Origin: Candidatus Pullilachnospira intestinigallinarum
Lineage (GTDB): Bacteria; Bacillota; Clostridia; Lachnospirales; Lachnospiraceae
NCBI GenBank assembly: GCA_018711275.1
Contig: DVIN01000072.1
Location: 1 to 42,674 of the forward strand
Reading direction: 5' to 3'
DNA length: 42,674 nucleotides
This document shows positions 1 through 7,302 of the stretch, in pieces. The notes under the pieces were generated by a model. That model worked only from the letters and a program-made list of their open reading frames with translations. It was not told the DNA's origin and made no database searches. A program made the position numbers and the translations under genes. Position 1 is the first letter of the stretch, and each line of letters opens with the position of its first letter.

Positions 1-2
1 TC

Positions 3-158
3 TTCTGTTCCCAGTTCATGCCGGAAGGCTGGCATGAAAGATTAGGAGGCAGTGCCCTTGCCGATTCCATCCTTGACCGTATCATCCCATCTGCCTATAC
101 CATGCGGATTGACGGGGATGTTTCAATGCGACAAAGGAAAAGGATGATCAAAAACTAA
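3..158 (+). CDS. istB: IS21-family helper ATPase (IstB-like), 3' end only
   Basis: This is the last 51 codons of a gene that begins before the window. The reading frame ends with TAA at 156-158. The tail carries the pattern typical of the IstB C-terminus: a W-H-E-R-L segment, then ADSILDRIIPSAYTMRI, then a basic end (MRQRKRMIKN). IstB is the AAA+ helper protein of IS21-type transposases and selects target DNA. No start, Walker motifs or transposase (IstA) are visible because the window is truncated. The family call rests on this short tail and on the repeated motif found at the element's presumed end downstream. Confidence 0.7.
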   Translation, partial: FCSQFMPEGWHERLGGSALADSILDRIIPSAYTMRIDGDVSMRQRKRMIKN

Positions 159-169
159 ATCATCCTACT

Positions 170-297
170 GGGAGCCACGACACGGGTCATGGCTCCCACC
201 ATCGGACGAGTGGCTCTCGATAACGGATTCCACGGCTCTATTCCAGGAGATTGGGTGGCTCCGCCACCGCAGAATATTCAAACGAGCTTCTCGTTTG
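170..297. other. Three consecutive perfect hairpins after istB
   Basis: Three inverted repeats follow the istB stop codon: GGGAGCCA (170-177) with TGGCTCCC (190-197); GGTGGC (254-259) with GCCACC (263-268); and CAAACGAG (279-286) with CTCGTTTG (290-297). None is followed by a T-run, so they do not look like intrinsic terminators. They probably belong to the insertion element. No gene is evident between 159 and 605. Confidence 0.5.
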
Positions 298-423
298 ACA
301 AAATATGTAATCTCTATTGTTCTGCTAATGGCTGTTCTCCGGATAATTATTATTCCAGATGATTTTATAGTTTTACCCATTTTTACTATGTTATTCCAGG
401 ACTATCAGTAATCACTGCCCGGA

Positions 424-586
424 TGTTAGCAGATCATTCTGATCCGTCTGTTAGCAATAGGGGTAAATCTGTTAGCAGACTGCTAACAAAAACTATCATG
501 TGTTAGCAGAAATATCATTCATTTGTATGCTGTAATTTGTTCAGAAAATGAAAAGAGCGGGAACTGTTTTAGCATTTCTGCTAACA
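424..586. repeat. Six-copy TGTTAGCAG-type terminal repeat array
   Basis: Direct copies of TGTTAGCAG or TGTTAGCAA lie at 424-432, 449-457, 470-478 and 501-509. Inverted copies (CTGCTAACA) lie at 480-488 and 578-586. The copies at 470-478 and 480-488 face each other to form a palindrome. The copy at 501-513 and the inverted one at 574-586 share 13 bases (TGTTAGCAGAAAT). The array fits the transposase-binding end of an IS21-like element, but that role is inferred. Confidence 0.7.
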
Positions 587-596
587 ATTCCCGCTC
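555..596 (-). terminator. Intrinsic terminator of tRNA-Arg(CCU)
   Basis: Read on the minus strand, GAGCGGGAA pairs with TTCCCGCTC and the inner TTAGCA pairs with TGCTAA around a GAAA loop. A TTTTCATTTT tract follows. It lies ten bases past the 3' end of the tRNA. The inner part of the stem is also the outermost copy of the IS-end repeat, so the terminator and the element share sequence. Confidence 0.7.
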
Positions 597-605
597 TAAA
601 TTCGC

Positions 606-679
606 CGTCTCCGGGAGGATTTGAACCTCTGACCCCTCGCTTAGGAGGCGAGTGCTCTATCCAGCTGAGCTACGAAGAC
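606..679 (-). tRNA. tRNA-Arg(CCU)
   Basis: A full cloverleaf can be drawn. The acceptor is GTCTTCG with CGGAGAC, the D arm is GCTC/GAGC, the anticodon arm is CTCGC-CTCCTAA-GCGAG with anticodon CCT, and the T arm is AGAGG-TTCAAAT-CCTCC. It is 74 nt long and CCA is not encoded. It decodes AGG. It is followed by an intrinsic terminator. Confidence 0.95.
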
Positions 680-900
680 ATTCTCTGATTTTTGGCTTAA
701 ACACTGGGTTTTCAGCCTCTCGGTCAGATAACCGATTCTATGGTAACAGCCATTTTTTTGACTGGTAACCAACATAAAGATAATATTTTTTTGACATCAT
801 ACCTATCACCTTTTTGGTGAGAGAGTTTCTGTCAGTTTTGACCGTCCCGAAACCAATTCGAACCCCCGGCAGGTTCCCTTAGGGTAGAAGTATACGCACT

Positions 901-941
901 CCTTAGGAGGCGGTCGCTCTATCCAACTGAGCTATAGCGAC
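901..941 (-). pseudogene. 5' half of a second tRNA-Arg(CCU), 3' half missing
   Basis: The sequence matches a tRNA from position 1 through the anticodon loop: acceptor strand GTCGCTA, D arm GCTC/GAGC, and the loop CTCCTAA. After that the homology stops. The 3' anticodon strand does not pair (ACCGC faces GGAGT) and no TAGCGAC acceptor strand occurs downstream. A T-loop-like GGTTCGAAT lies further on (near 856-863) but its flanks do not form a stem. The break falls in the anticodon loop, a known integration site of tyrosine recombinases. I regard it as a disrupted gene. A tRNA with an unusual insertion is less likely. Confidence 0.6.
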
Positions 942-1046
942 ATGATGCAATATCTTCTGACGCAAGCTCCGGGTGCGACATATATTCTACTATATTTTGT
1001 ACAAAAATACAACCATATTTTTTCCACAGCGGTCAAAATGCATCTG

Positions 1047-1922
1047 TCAGAAATTGATAGCTCCCTGCAGCCAGATAATCCCCTTGAACCGGCGTCCCTC
1101 CCGGGGTACTCCCATCAGATCTTTCTGGTTGATGCAGACGTCAAACTGCATATCATTACACAGGAGCGTCATCTGATACAGCTTTTCTCCCGTAAAGGTA
1201 TTTCTGGCCTCCGTCACTTCCAGGATTTCTCCCAGCACATTGTAACGGTCGCATTCCATCCCATACGGCATGAAATAGGACTCCACAATGGAAAATACAT
1301 CTTCCCTGGATATTCTTCTGGAAATCATGGAGTAAGTATCCATATCTTCCATGGTGAGGCTTTCCATGGCGTCCTCATTTCCCTGGCGGGCTTCATGAAT
1401 CAGCTGGCACCGTTTTTTTACGCTCTGCTTCTCTTTTTCCGCCTGCTCCACGTCCTTTTTTACCGGAAGCAGCACCTTACCCTCCACGGACAGTCCCGAC
1501 AGGGTCACTGTGGTTCTGCTTCTGTCCAGCGCTCCTTTATACCTGGCATCCAGATATTCTCCCGCGTTCTGCAGATAGAAAATCAGCGTCACGCCAATCC
1601 GCACATCGTCGCAGGCGCCGGCAAAGGATTCCTTTTCCGCATGGCGCTCCACCGCCACGTCTTCCCCGCTGGTGATCCCGGTACCGCGGAAAAACGGAAA
1701 GCAGTATTCCGCCTGAAATTCATCTTTCTCATCGTATGCGCCGCAGACCGTGATACCGATATTGTAACCGAAATCCCTGGAAAGCTCCGCAAACAGTCTG
1801 TTATCCCCCTCATCCACAACGATCTTCTCATCACAGGAGGCGATCACCTCCCGGATCAGGCGATCCATATCGCTTTTTCCCCGGATTTCCGGAAAACCAA
1901 CTGCACGAAGATAGCTGTGCAT
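1047..1922 (-). CDS. DUF3881 family protein
   Basis: This gene encodes 291 residues with no signal peptide or membrane segment, so it is probably cytoplasmic. I recognise it as a DUF3881 protein, a family of unknown function found mainly in Lachnospiraceae, from the start MHSYLRAVGF and the overall layout. A charged helical stretch lies near residues 160-185. The start is placed at the ATG at 1922 because GAGAGGAGG lies eight bases upstream; a TTG six codons earlier would overlap that ribosome site. It is downstream of serS on the same strand, about 200 bases away. Its role cannot be stated from sequence. Confidence 0.8.
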   Translation of the reverse strand: MHSYLRAVGFPEIRGKSDMDRLIREVIASCDEKIVVDEGDNRLFAELSRDFGYNIGITVCGAYDEKDEFQAEYCFPFFRGTGITSGEDVAVERHAEKESFAGACDDVRIGVTLIFYLQNAGEYLDARYKGALDRSRTTVTLSGLSVEGKVLLPVKKDVEQAEKEKQSVKKRCQLIHEARQGNEDAMESLTMEDMDTYSMISRRISREDVFSIVESYFMPYGMECDRYNVLGEILEVTEARNTFTGEKLYQMTLLCNDMQFDVCINQKDLMGVPREGRRFKGIIWLQGAINF

Positions 1923-1974
1923 ACGCGCACCTCCTCTCAATCAGGAATACAGCCGCACTCCCCGCGGCGTTCAC

Positions 1975-2022
1975 GTCAGCTGCGCTGACATCTTCCCCGG
2001 CCCGCATCCGCGGGATACCGGG
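1975..2022. other. Two GC-rich hairpins between serS and the DUF3881 gene
   Basis: GTCAGC (1975-1980) pairs with GCTGAC (1984-1989) over a three-base loop. Next to it, CCCGG-CCCGC (1996-2005) pairs with GCGGG (2010-2014) and CCGGG (2018-2022) with an ATA bulge. Neither has a T-run on the minus strand. They may end serS transcription weakly or shape the downstream leader. Confidence 0.4.
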
Positions 2023-2122
2023 TCTGCATATGGTGTTTCAGTCAAAAATGCCGGGACTATTTTGTTTACATAACCCCTAAACATAAGATATTGACATAAT
2101 TTTTGTGTGCTTATTTCTCTTC

Positions 2123-3409
2123 TCAGTGTTTGGGAACAATCTTTTCGATTCCGCCCATATACGGCTGCAGAACCTTGGGAATGTTTACGCTGCCATCCTC
2201 ATTGAGATTATTCTCCAGAAAAGCGATCAGCATACGGGGCGGAGCAACCACCGTATTATTCAGTGTATGCGCGAAATACTTTCCGTGTTCCCCGTTCACA
2301 CGGATCTTCAGTCTTCTGGCCTGGGCGTCTCCCAGGTTGGAACAGCTTCCCACCTCAAAATATTTCTTCTGTCTGGGGGACCAGGCCTCCACATCGATGG
2401 AACGCACCTTCAGATCCGCCAGATCTCCGGAACAGCACTCCAGCGTTCTCACCGGGATATCCAGAGAACGGAACAGATCCACGGTATTTTTCCACAGCTT
2501 ATCAAACCACATTCTGCTGTCCTCGGGCCTGCATACCACGATCATCTCCTGTTTTTCAAACTGATGGATCCGGTAGACTCCTCTCTCCTCAATGCCGTGG
2601 GCTCCTTTTTCCTTGCGGAAGCAGGGAGAATAGCTGGTCAGGGTCCGGGGCAGCGTGTCCTCCGGAAGAATGGTGTCGATGAACTTTCCGATCATGGAGT
2701 GTTCGCTGGTTCCGATCAGATACAGATCTTCTCCCTCGATTTTGTACATCATGGAATCCATCTCCGCAAAGCTCATCACGCCGGTCACCACGTCGCTGCG
2801 GATCATGAAAGGCGGCACACAGTAGGTAAATCCTCTGTCAATCATGAAATCACGGGCATAGGCAATCACGGAAGAATGAATTCTGGCGATATCGCCCATC
2901 AGATAGTAAAATCCGTTTCCAGCCACCTTTCTGGCGCTGTCCAGATCCAGGCCGTCAAAAGACTCCATGATATCCGCATGATAGGGAATCTCAAAATCGG
3001 GAACTCTGGGTTCTCCGAATCGTTCCACTTCCACATTCTGGCTGTCGTCTTTTCCGATGGGAACCTCCGGGGCGATCATGTTGGGGATCACCATCATGAT
3101 TTTGTGGATCTCTTCCTCCACTTCTTTTTCCCGGGCAGTCAGCTCATCGATCCGGGCGCCGGAAGCCGCCACCTGGCCTTTGACCTCCTCCGCCTCTTCT
3201 TTCTTCCCCTGTCCCATCAGGGCGCCGATCTGTTTGGAAAGTTTATTCTTATTGGCGCGAAGTCCTTCTACTTCCTGCTTGATGCTTCTGTTTTCTTTAT
3301 CCAGCCCGATGACCTGGTCCACCAGTTCCAGCTTGCTGTCCTGGAATTTTTTTCTGATGTTCTCTTTTACCGCATCGGGATTTTCTCTGACAAATTTGAT
3401 ATCTAACAT
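2123..3409 (-). CDS. serS: Serine--tRNA ligase
   Basis: The 428-residue enzyme charges tRNA-Ser with serine in the cytoplasm. Residues 1-105 form the usual long antiparallel coiled-coil arm. The class II catalytic core follows: a TSEH serine-binding segment at 234-237, motif 2 near 264-286 (FRKEKG...HQFEKQE), GSCSNLGDAQARR near 354-366 and motif 3 near 385-400 ending in LEN. Motif 2 lacks the usual FR-E-AGSAG wording and motif 3 reads NTVVAPPR. The fold and key charged residues are kept, so I expect an active enzyme. The start at 3409 has GGAGG five bases upstream. It is monocistronic, with its own promoter. No T-box leader is visible. Confidence 0.95.
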   Translation of the reverse strand: MLDIKFVRENPDAVKENIRKKFQDSKLELVDQVIGLDKENRSIKQEVEGLRANKNKLSKQIGALMGQGKKEEAEEVKGQVAASGARIDELTAREKEVEEEIHKIMMVIPNMIAPEVPIGKDDSQNVEVERFGEPRVPDFEIPYHADIMESFDGLDLDSARKVAGNGFYYLMGDIARIHSSVIAYARDFMIDRGFTYCVPPFMIRSDVVTGVMSFAEMDSMMYKIEGEDLYLIGTSEHSMIGKFIDTILPEDTLPRTLTSYSPCFRKEKGAHGIEERGVYRIHQFEKQEMIVVCRPEDSRMWFDKLWKNTVDLFRSLDIPVRTLECCSGDLADLKVRSIDVEAWSPRQKKYFEVGSCSNLGDAQARRLKIRVNGEHGKYFAHTLNNTVVAPPRMLIAFLENNLNEDGSVNIPKVLQPYMGGIEKIVPKH

Positions 3410-3448
3410 AGTATCCTCCCTGTCTGTATGACAATTCACGATTAGCTT

Positions 3449-3477
3449 ATTTTATAATAGTATTACCCATTTTTCAA
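3449..3477 (-). promoter_or_regulatory. serS promoter
   Basis: On the minus strand TTGAAA (-35, 3472-3477) and TAAAAT (-10, 3449-3454) are 17 bases apart. Transcription would begin near 3442, giving a leader of about 33 nt, too short for a T-box. Confidence 0.6.
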
Positions 3478-3575
3478 GTGTTATCTTGTATTATGTCAAA
3501 TGGAACCTCTTTTCCGAAAAGTTTTTCCGCATCCGCCGTCCCTCCTTATCCGCGGAAATTCCGTCCGATGTATAC

Positions 3576-3611
3576 AAAACGGACGGCCCGATCAAAGGCC
3601 GTCCGTTTTTT
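3576..3611 (-). terminator. Terminator after the parA-parB-DUF4446 operon
   Basis: ACGGACGGCC (3579-3588) pairs perfectly with GGCCGTCCGT (3597-3606). The stem is flanked by A-runs on one side and T-runs on the other, so it could work in both directions. The only gene reading into it is the minus-strand operon ending at 3724. The rest of 3410-3723 holds the serS promoter and nothing else I can name. Confidence 0.8.
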
Positions 3612-3723
3612 CATGCTTCCGTCCGCTGCTTTTGGCACATTGTCGGAAACTTCTTTTATAGTTTACATAAATATATTTACATAACATATTCACATAAATT
3701 CATCTTCACTCGGCTGTTTCTAC

Positions 3724-4233
3724 TCACGCCACCTCATTGAAGTGAACCGCACGCCGCAGGGCATCTGTCTCCTCGGAACTCAGCAGCGTGTAGGACTCGC
3801 CATTTACAATTTCCTTAATATAGAAGAAGCAGTTATCTCTGCTGTGAATTGCATTCAGGATAAATCCTGTATTTTCCGCATCCAGCATGGCCAGAGCAAA
3901 ACTCAGTTTCCCTCCCACATCATCAAACGCATCGTATTTGACAATACCATATTTGGTAATTGTCTTTTTCATGATGCTTTTCAGCTGACGCAGTTCCATG
4001 CTGTTATCCTCATTGGCCCTTGCCAGCCGCTCAAATTCCTTCATTTTCTGGCTGAACATCCGTTCCAGGCTCTGTCCGTCCGCCCCTTTCATAAACATGG
4101 TATATTTTCTGTTCAGCCTGTGCAGCGCCAGTGATACGTTCAAAAATACAACAATCAGAATCAGCACCAGCACCATCAGCAGAAGTACCAGAATTCCCTG
4201 GTCAATTCCTATTCTTGCGAAAATTTCATCCAT
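3724..4233 (-). CDS. DUF4446 family membrane protein
   Basis: The protein has 169 residues, one N-terminal membrane helix (about residues 14-36) and a coiled-coil-prone stretch (about 50-95), followed by a small soluble domain with KYGIVKYDAFDDVGG. That pattern matches DUF4446, a family of unknown function often found next to parB in Firmicutes. It lies 14 bases after parB and before the terminator, so it is the last gene of the parAB operon. The location suggests a membrane link to chromosome segregation or division, but that is inference. No catalytic motif is visible. Confidence 0.85.
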   Translation of the reverse strand: MDEIFARIGIDQGILVLLLMVLVLILIVVFLNVSLALHRLNRKYTMFMKGADGQSLERMFSQKMKEFERLARANEDNSMELRQLKSIMKKTITKYGIVKYDAFDDVGGKLSFALAMLDAENTGFILNAIHSRDNCFFYIKEIVNGESYTLLSSEETDALRRAVHFNEVA

Positions 4234-4247
4234 ATGTATTCTACCCC

Positions 4248-5183
4248 TTATCCGATGGATTCAAACAGTTCTATCAGGCGCTCCAGTTCCACCTGAGAAT
4301 AGTATTCAATCTCAATTTTCCCCTTGTTTTTCCCTTTTTGATGGATTTCCACTTTGGTTCCTGTAATAGCTTTCATTCTTTCTTCCAGTCCATGGTAGAT
4401 TGCTTCCATCTGTGAATCGGTTTCCTTTGGCTTTGCTTTCCTGGGATTCAGCAGCTCCTTCACCAGTTTTTCCGTTTCCCGGACACTGAGTTTTTCATCA
4501 AAAATCTGCTGCGCCGCTGTATACTGCTGTTCCTGATCTTCTATGGCCAGAAGCGCTCTGGCATGTCCGGTGGTTATCATCTCATCCACTACCATTTTCT
4601 GAACTCTTGCATCCAGTTTCAGCAGGCGGATAGAGTTGGTGACTGCAGTTCTGCTTTTTGCCACACGCTCCGCGATTTCATCCTGTTTCAGATGAAATTC
4701 CTCCATTAATCTTCTGTATGCCTGCGCTTCTTCAATGGGATTCAGATCCTCCCTCTGAATATTCTCAATCAGAGAGATTTCTACCACTTCCTGATCGGAA
4801 AATTCCTTGACAATCACAGGAACTTCCTTCAATCCTGCCAGTTTTGCCGCTCTCCACCGTCGCTCGCCGGCAATAATCTCATAATAATCTTCTTTCTTTT
4901 TCACCAGCAGCGGCTGAAGAATTCCAAACTGCCGGATGGAATCCGCCAACTCCAGCAATGCATCTTCATCAAAGTTTTTTCTGGGCTGCTCTCTGTTGGG
5001 TTCCACCTCGCTGATCTTCACCTGGAGGTCCGCTGGTTTTTCAACAATCTTCTCCACTACTTTCTCCACAACTTTGACAGGCGACTGCTGCGCTTCCTCT
5101 GTATGTTTTTTCATTTTGGGATTGGCGGCTGGCGCAATCAGAGAATCCAGTCCTTTGCCAAGCCCTCCTCTTTTTACTGCCAT
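4248..5183 (-). CDS. parB: ParB/Spo0J chromosome partitioning protein
   Basis: The 311-residue protein binds parS and spreads along DNA to load SMC and guide origin segregation. The CTPase domain carries GERRWR at 106-111 and ENIQREDLNP at 140-149. A helix-turn-helix lies near 166-188, and the C-terminal dimer domain ends in LERLIELFESIG. The N-terminal RGGLGKGLDSLI box is the usual site that stimulates ParA. The start overlaps the end of parA by 10 bases, so the two are translationally coupled. A repetitive Val-Glu-Lys linker spans about 35-50. Confidence 0.97.
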   Translation of the reverse strand: MAVKRGGLGKGLDSLIAPAANPKMKKHTEEAQQSPVKVVEKVVEKIVEKPADLQVKISEVEPNREQPRKNFDEDALLELADSIRQFGILQPLLVKKKEDYYEIIAGERRWRAAKLAGLKEVPVIVKEFSDQEVVEISLIENIQREDLNPIEEAQAYRRLMEEFHLKQDEIAERVAKSRTAVTNSIRLLKLDARVQKMVVDEMITTGHARALLAIEDQEQQYTAAQQIFDEKLSVRETEKLVKELLNPRKAKPKETDSQMEAIYHGLEERMKAITGTKVEIHQKGKNKGKIEIEYYSQVELERLIELFESIG

Positions 5184-5950
5184 TCTTCATCCCCCCTGTG
5201 CATCACTTCCTCCGCCAGAAGCCGATAGCTCTCCGCCCCCGTGGACTTTCCATCATAGTAATTGATCGGCAGGCCATGGCTGGGAGCCTCTGCCAGCCGT
5301 ACATTTCTGGGTATGATTGTTTTGTAGATTGTCTGATTCAGATTACTTTTTACATTTTCTACTACCTGAAGAGACAGGTTTGTTCTTGCGTCGTACATGG
5401 TGAATACGACGCCTTCCATTTCCAAATCCGGATTCAGCCGTTCCTGAACCAGTTCAATCGTGTGCATCAACTGTGATAAGCCTTCCAATGCGTAATATTC
5501 ACACTGAATGGGAACCAGAACCGTATCCGCGGTGGTCATGGCATTGATTGTCAGCATATTTAGAGAAGGGGGACAGTCGATGATGATATAATCATATTGA
5601 TTTTTCACAGAATCAATGCTGTTTTTTAAAATATATTCCTTTCCCTCTACCCCGATCAGTTCAATTTCTGCGCCCGCCAGATTTACATTTGACGGGATCA
5701 GAGATACTCCCTGAAATTCCAACGTCTGAATACATTCCTCCAACTGACATTGTCCCAAAAGCAGTTCATAGACGGTATTCTCCTGTTCTTCTTTTTCAAC
5801 GCCCAAACCGCTGGTGGTATTACCCTGGGGATCCATATCTATAGTCAAAACTTTCTGTCCCATCTCTCCCAGGCAGGAAGAAAGATTAATGGCTGTTGTC
5901 GATTTTCCGACGCCGCCTTTTTGATTCGCGATTGCAATAGTTCTGCCCAA
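5174..5950 (-). CDS. parA: ParA/Soj chromosome partitioning ATPase
   Basis: The 258-residue Walker-type ATPase works with ParB in origin positioning and can regulate DnaA. The deviant Walker A motif KGGVGKST spans 11-18, the DMDPQGN motif follows near 40, and IIIDCPPS marks Walker B near 122. The start codon is TTG at 5950. The upstream signal is modest (AGGA four bases away and GGAG further up), which suggests low initiation. No better start exists, because the Walker A follows within eleven codons. Two parS sites lie in the upstream 250 bases, so ParB may influence its transcription. Confidence 0.97.
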   Translation of the reverse strand: MGRTIAIANQKGGVGKSTTAINLSSCLGEMGQKVLTIDMDPQGNTTSGLGVEKEEQENTVYELLLGQCQLEECIQTLEFQGVSLIPSNVNLAGAEIELIGVEGKEYILKNSIDSVKNQYDYIIIDCPPSLNMLTINAMTTADTVLVPIQCEYYALEGLSQLMHTIELVQERLNPDLEMEGVVFTMYDARTNLSLQVVENVKSNLNQTIYKTIIPRNVRLAEAPSHGLPINYYDGKSTGAESYRLLAEEVMHRGDEEWQ

Positions 5951-6089
5951 TTTCCTGTACTTCTCCTTCCTTATATAAATAGGATAATTTCCTTCGGCTA
6001 AATTCTGTTTTGGAAGTGCCGAGGTTTGCTTCTATCCTTCCAGGTGTTGAGACTATTATATCACTCCTTTTTCGATAATTCTACCGAAA

Positions 6090-6105
6090 TGTTTCACGTG
6101 AAACA
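6090..6105. promoter_or_regulatory. parS site 1
   Basis: TGTTTCACGTGAAACA is a perfect match to the Firmicute parS consensus bound by ParB. It lies 140 bases upstream of the parA start. A TATAAT hexamer on the minus strand (6055-6060) between it and parA may be the parA -10 element, though no matching -35 is clear. Confidence 0.95.
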
Positions 6106-6178
6106 TTTTTGCCATTTTTCATAATAAATGATTTTCTCGGAAAGAAATTTGATTCAATCTGTTTGCCGTCATATTCAC

Positions 6179-6216
6179 TTTTCTCAAAATGTTTCACGTG
6201 AAACATTTTGAGAAAA
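6179..6216. promoter_or_regulatory. parS site 2 inside a 38-bp perfect palindrome
   Basis: The core parS (6190-6205) is identical to site 1, with centres 100 bases apart. Here the symmetry continues outward without a mismatch over 38 bases, far beyond the 16 that ParB needs. The outer arms are TTTTCTCAAAA and its complement. It could be extruded as a cruciform or act as a weak bidirectional terminator for the divergent genes on each side. Confidence 0.95.
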
Positions 6217-6283
6217 ATAAAATCTGCTATTCTTATGGGAAAGCCCTCCATTATTTTCCGCGGCAATTTTATCAAAAAACCAT

Positions 6284-6312
6284 TTGTAACTTTACTCTGT
6301 TTGAATTATAAT
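6284..6312 (+). promoter_or_regulatory. Promoter of the alpha/beta hydrolase gene
   Basis: TTGTAA (6284-6289) and TATAAT (6307-6312) are 17 bases apart. They sit 36 bases before the ATG. The leader would be about 30 nt. Confidence 0.7.
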
Positions 6313-6348
6313 AGTATTATGTATAGATTTTCAGATCAGGAGGTCGCT

Positions 6349-7302
6349 ATGAAAAAAGGCAAGCATAAACTTTTGACTATAAGTATTCTTATAACGCTAA
6401 CTTCTGCAGCTATTTTTATCATTAACAAACTGATCGCCGCATCTGCCGTTATGAAAAATCTTCTCCATTCCCGTGAGGAGAATTATTATAACTGGCGTTT
6501 TGGTAAGATTCATTATACTAAGCAGGGCTCCGGTTCTCCCCTTCTTCTGATTCACGATCTCAATCCTTACGGAAACCTTCATGAATGGAAGGCTGTAGCA
6601 GAAGAACTGGCCAAAAAGCATACGGTTTACTGTATTGATTTGCTGGGCTGCGGATGTTCCGATCGTCCCAAAATCACATATACCAATTTTCTCTATGTAC
6701 AGCTGATTACAGATTTCATCAAAACAGTGATCAAAGAGAAAACGGATGTAATTACCAGTGGTCTTTCCGGATCCTTCACGGTGATGGCCTGTCGGAATGA
6801 CGACGCCATTATCAATAAGATTATGATGGTGAATCCCACAGATCTTGCCGTTCTGAATCAGATTCCCACAAAGCAGTCCAAGATTGCCAAATTTCTTCTG
6901 GAACTCCCGCTTGTGGGAACACTTGTATATAATGTCATCGTATCCAAAGGAAATGTGGATCTTCTGTTCACGGAGCAGCTGGTTTACAATCCATTCCATG
7001 TGGATACGGAATTGGTGGATACCTGTTATGAAGCCGCCCACCTGGAGAAAGGCAATGGTAAATATCTTCTTTCCAGTATTGCAGGAAAATATATTTACTG
7101 CAGCATTGCCGCCACTCTGAAAGAAATCAATAACAGCATCTACATCATCGGCGGCCAGGCAGAAAAAGGGATTCAGGAAACGGTTGCGCTTTACACTTCC
7201 ATGAATTCTTCTATAGAATCCGAGATTTTTTCTCATACAAAGCATCTTCCGCATCTGGAAGCGCCCAGACAGTTTCTTGCGACTGCCGACATTTTTTTCT
7301 GA
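6349..7302 (+). CDS. Membrane-anchored alpha/beta hydrolase
   Basis: The protein has 317 residues. An N-terminal hydrophobic stretch (about 9-31) after a basic start should anchor it in the membrane with the domain outside. The fold is recognisable from LLLIHD at 66-70 (the oxyanion region), CIDLLGCGCSD at 95-105 and the nucleophile elbow with Ser140 in SGLSGS. A histidine in HLPHLEAP (His302) can complete a triad. The usual acid after the sixth strand is unclear, where GGQAEKG stands. The elbow ends in Ser instead of Gly. The start at 6349 has AGGAGG five bases upstream. It is monocistronic and its substrate is unknown. Confidence 0.8.
   Translation: MKKGKHKLLTISILITLTSAAIFIINKLIAASAVMKNLLHSREENYYNWRFGKIHYTKQGSGSPLLLIHDLNPYGNLHEWKAVAEELAKKHTVYCIDLLGCGCSDRPKITYTNFLYVQLITDFIKTVIKEKTDVITSGLSGSFTVMACRNDDAIINKIMMVNPTDLAVLNQIPTKQSKIAKFLLELPLVGTLVYNVIVSKGNVDLLFTEQLVYNPFHVDTELVDTCYEAAHLEKGNGKYLLSSIAGKYIYCSIAATLKEINNSIYIIGGQAEKGIQETVALYTSMNSSIESEIFSHTKHLPHLEAPRQFLATADIFF

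Larger units (their letters stand above)
1..586 (+). mobile_element. Right-hand part of an IS21-like insertion sequence, truncated by the window edge
   Basis: The istB tail is followed by about 430 bases with no credible gene but with many inverted repeats and six copies of a TGTTAGCAG-type motif. IS21-family elements are known to have several repeats of their terminal sequence at each end and to finish in CA-3'. The outermost copy here ends in CTGCTAACA at 586, which I take as the likely right end. No target duplication can be tested because the left end is outside the window. The element lies directly downstream of tRNA-Arg and reaches into that gene's terminator. Confidence 0.5.

Noticed and set aside
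165..380. 71-codon minus-strand frame in the IS region
   Set aside because: It crosses the hairpins and repeats of the element and has no ribosome site or domain.
844..941. Intact second tRNA-Arg with a long variable arm
   Set aside because: The 3' anticodon, T and acceptor strands do not pair with the 5' half.
2105..3406. 433-codon frame opposite serS
   Set aside because: It is a shadow of the serS codon pattern; serS has all class II synthetase motifs.
3410..3560. T-box leader for serS
   Set aside because: The promoter leaves only about 33 nt of leader and no T-box sequence is present.
6081..6275. 64-codon minus-strand open frame upstream of parA
   Set aside because: It is a read-through of the two parS palindromes (MFHVKHF and NVSRETF), a common artefact near parS sites.
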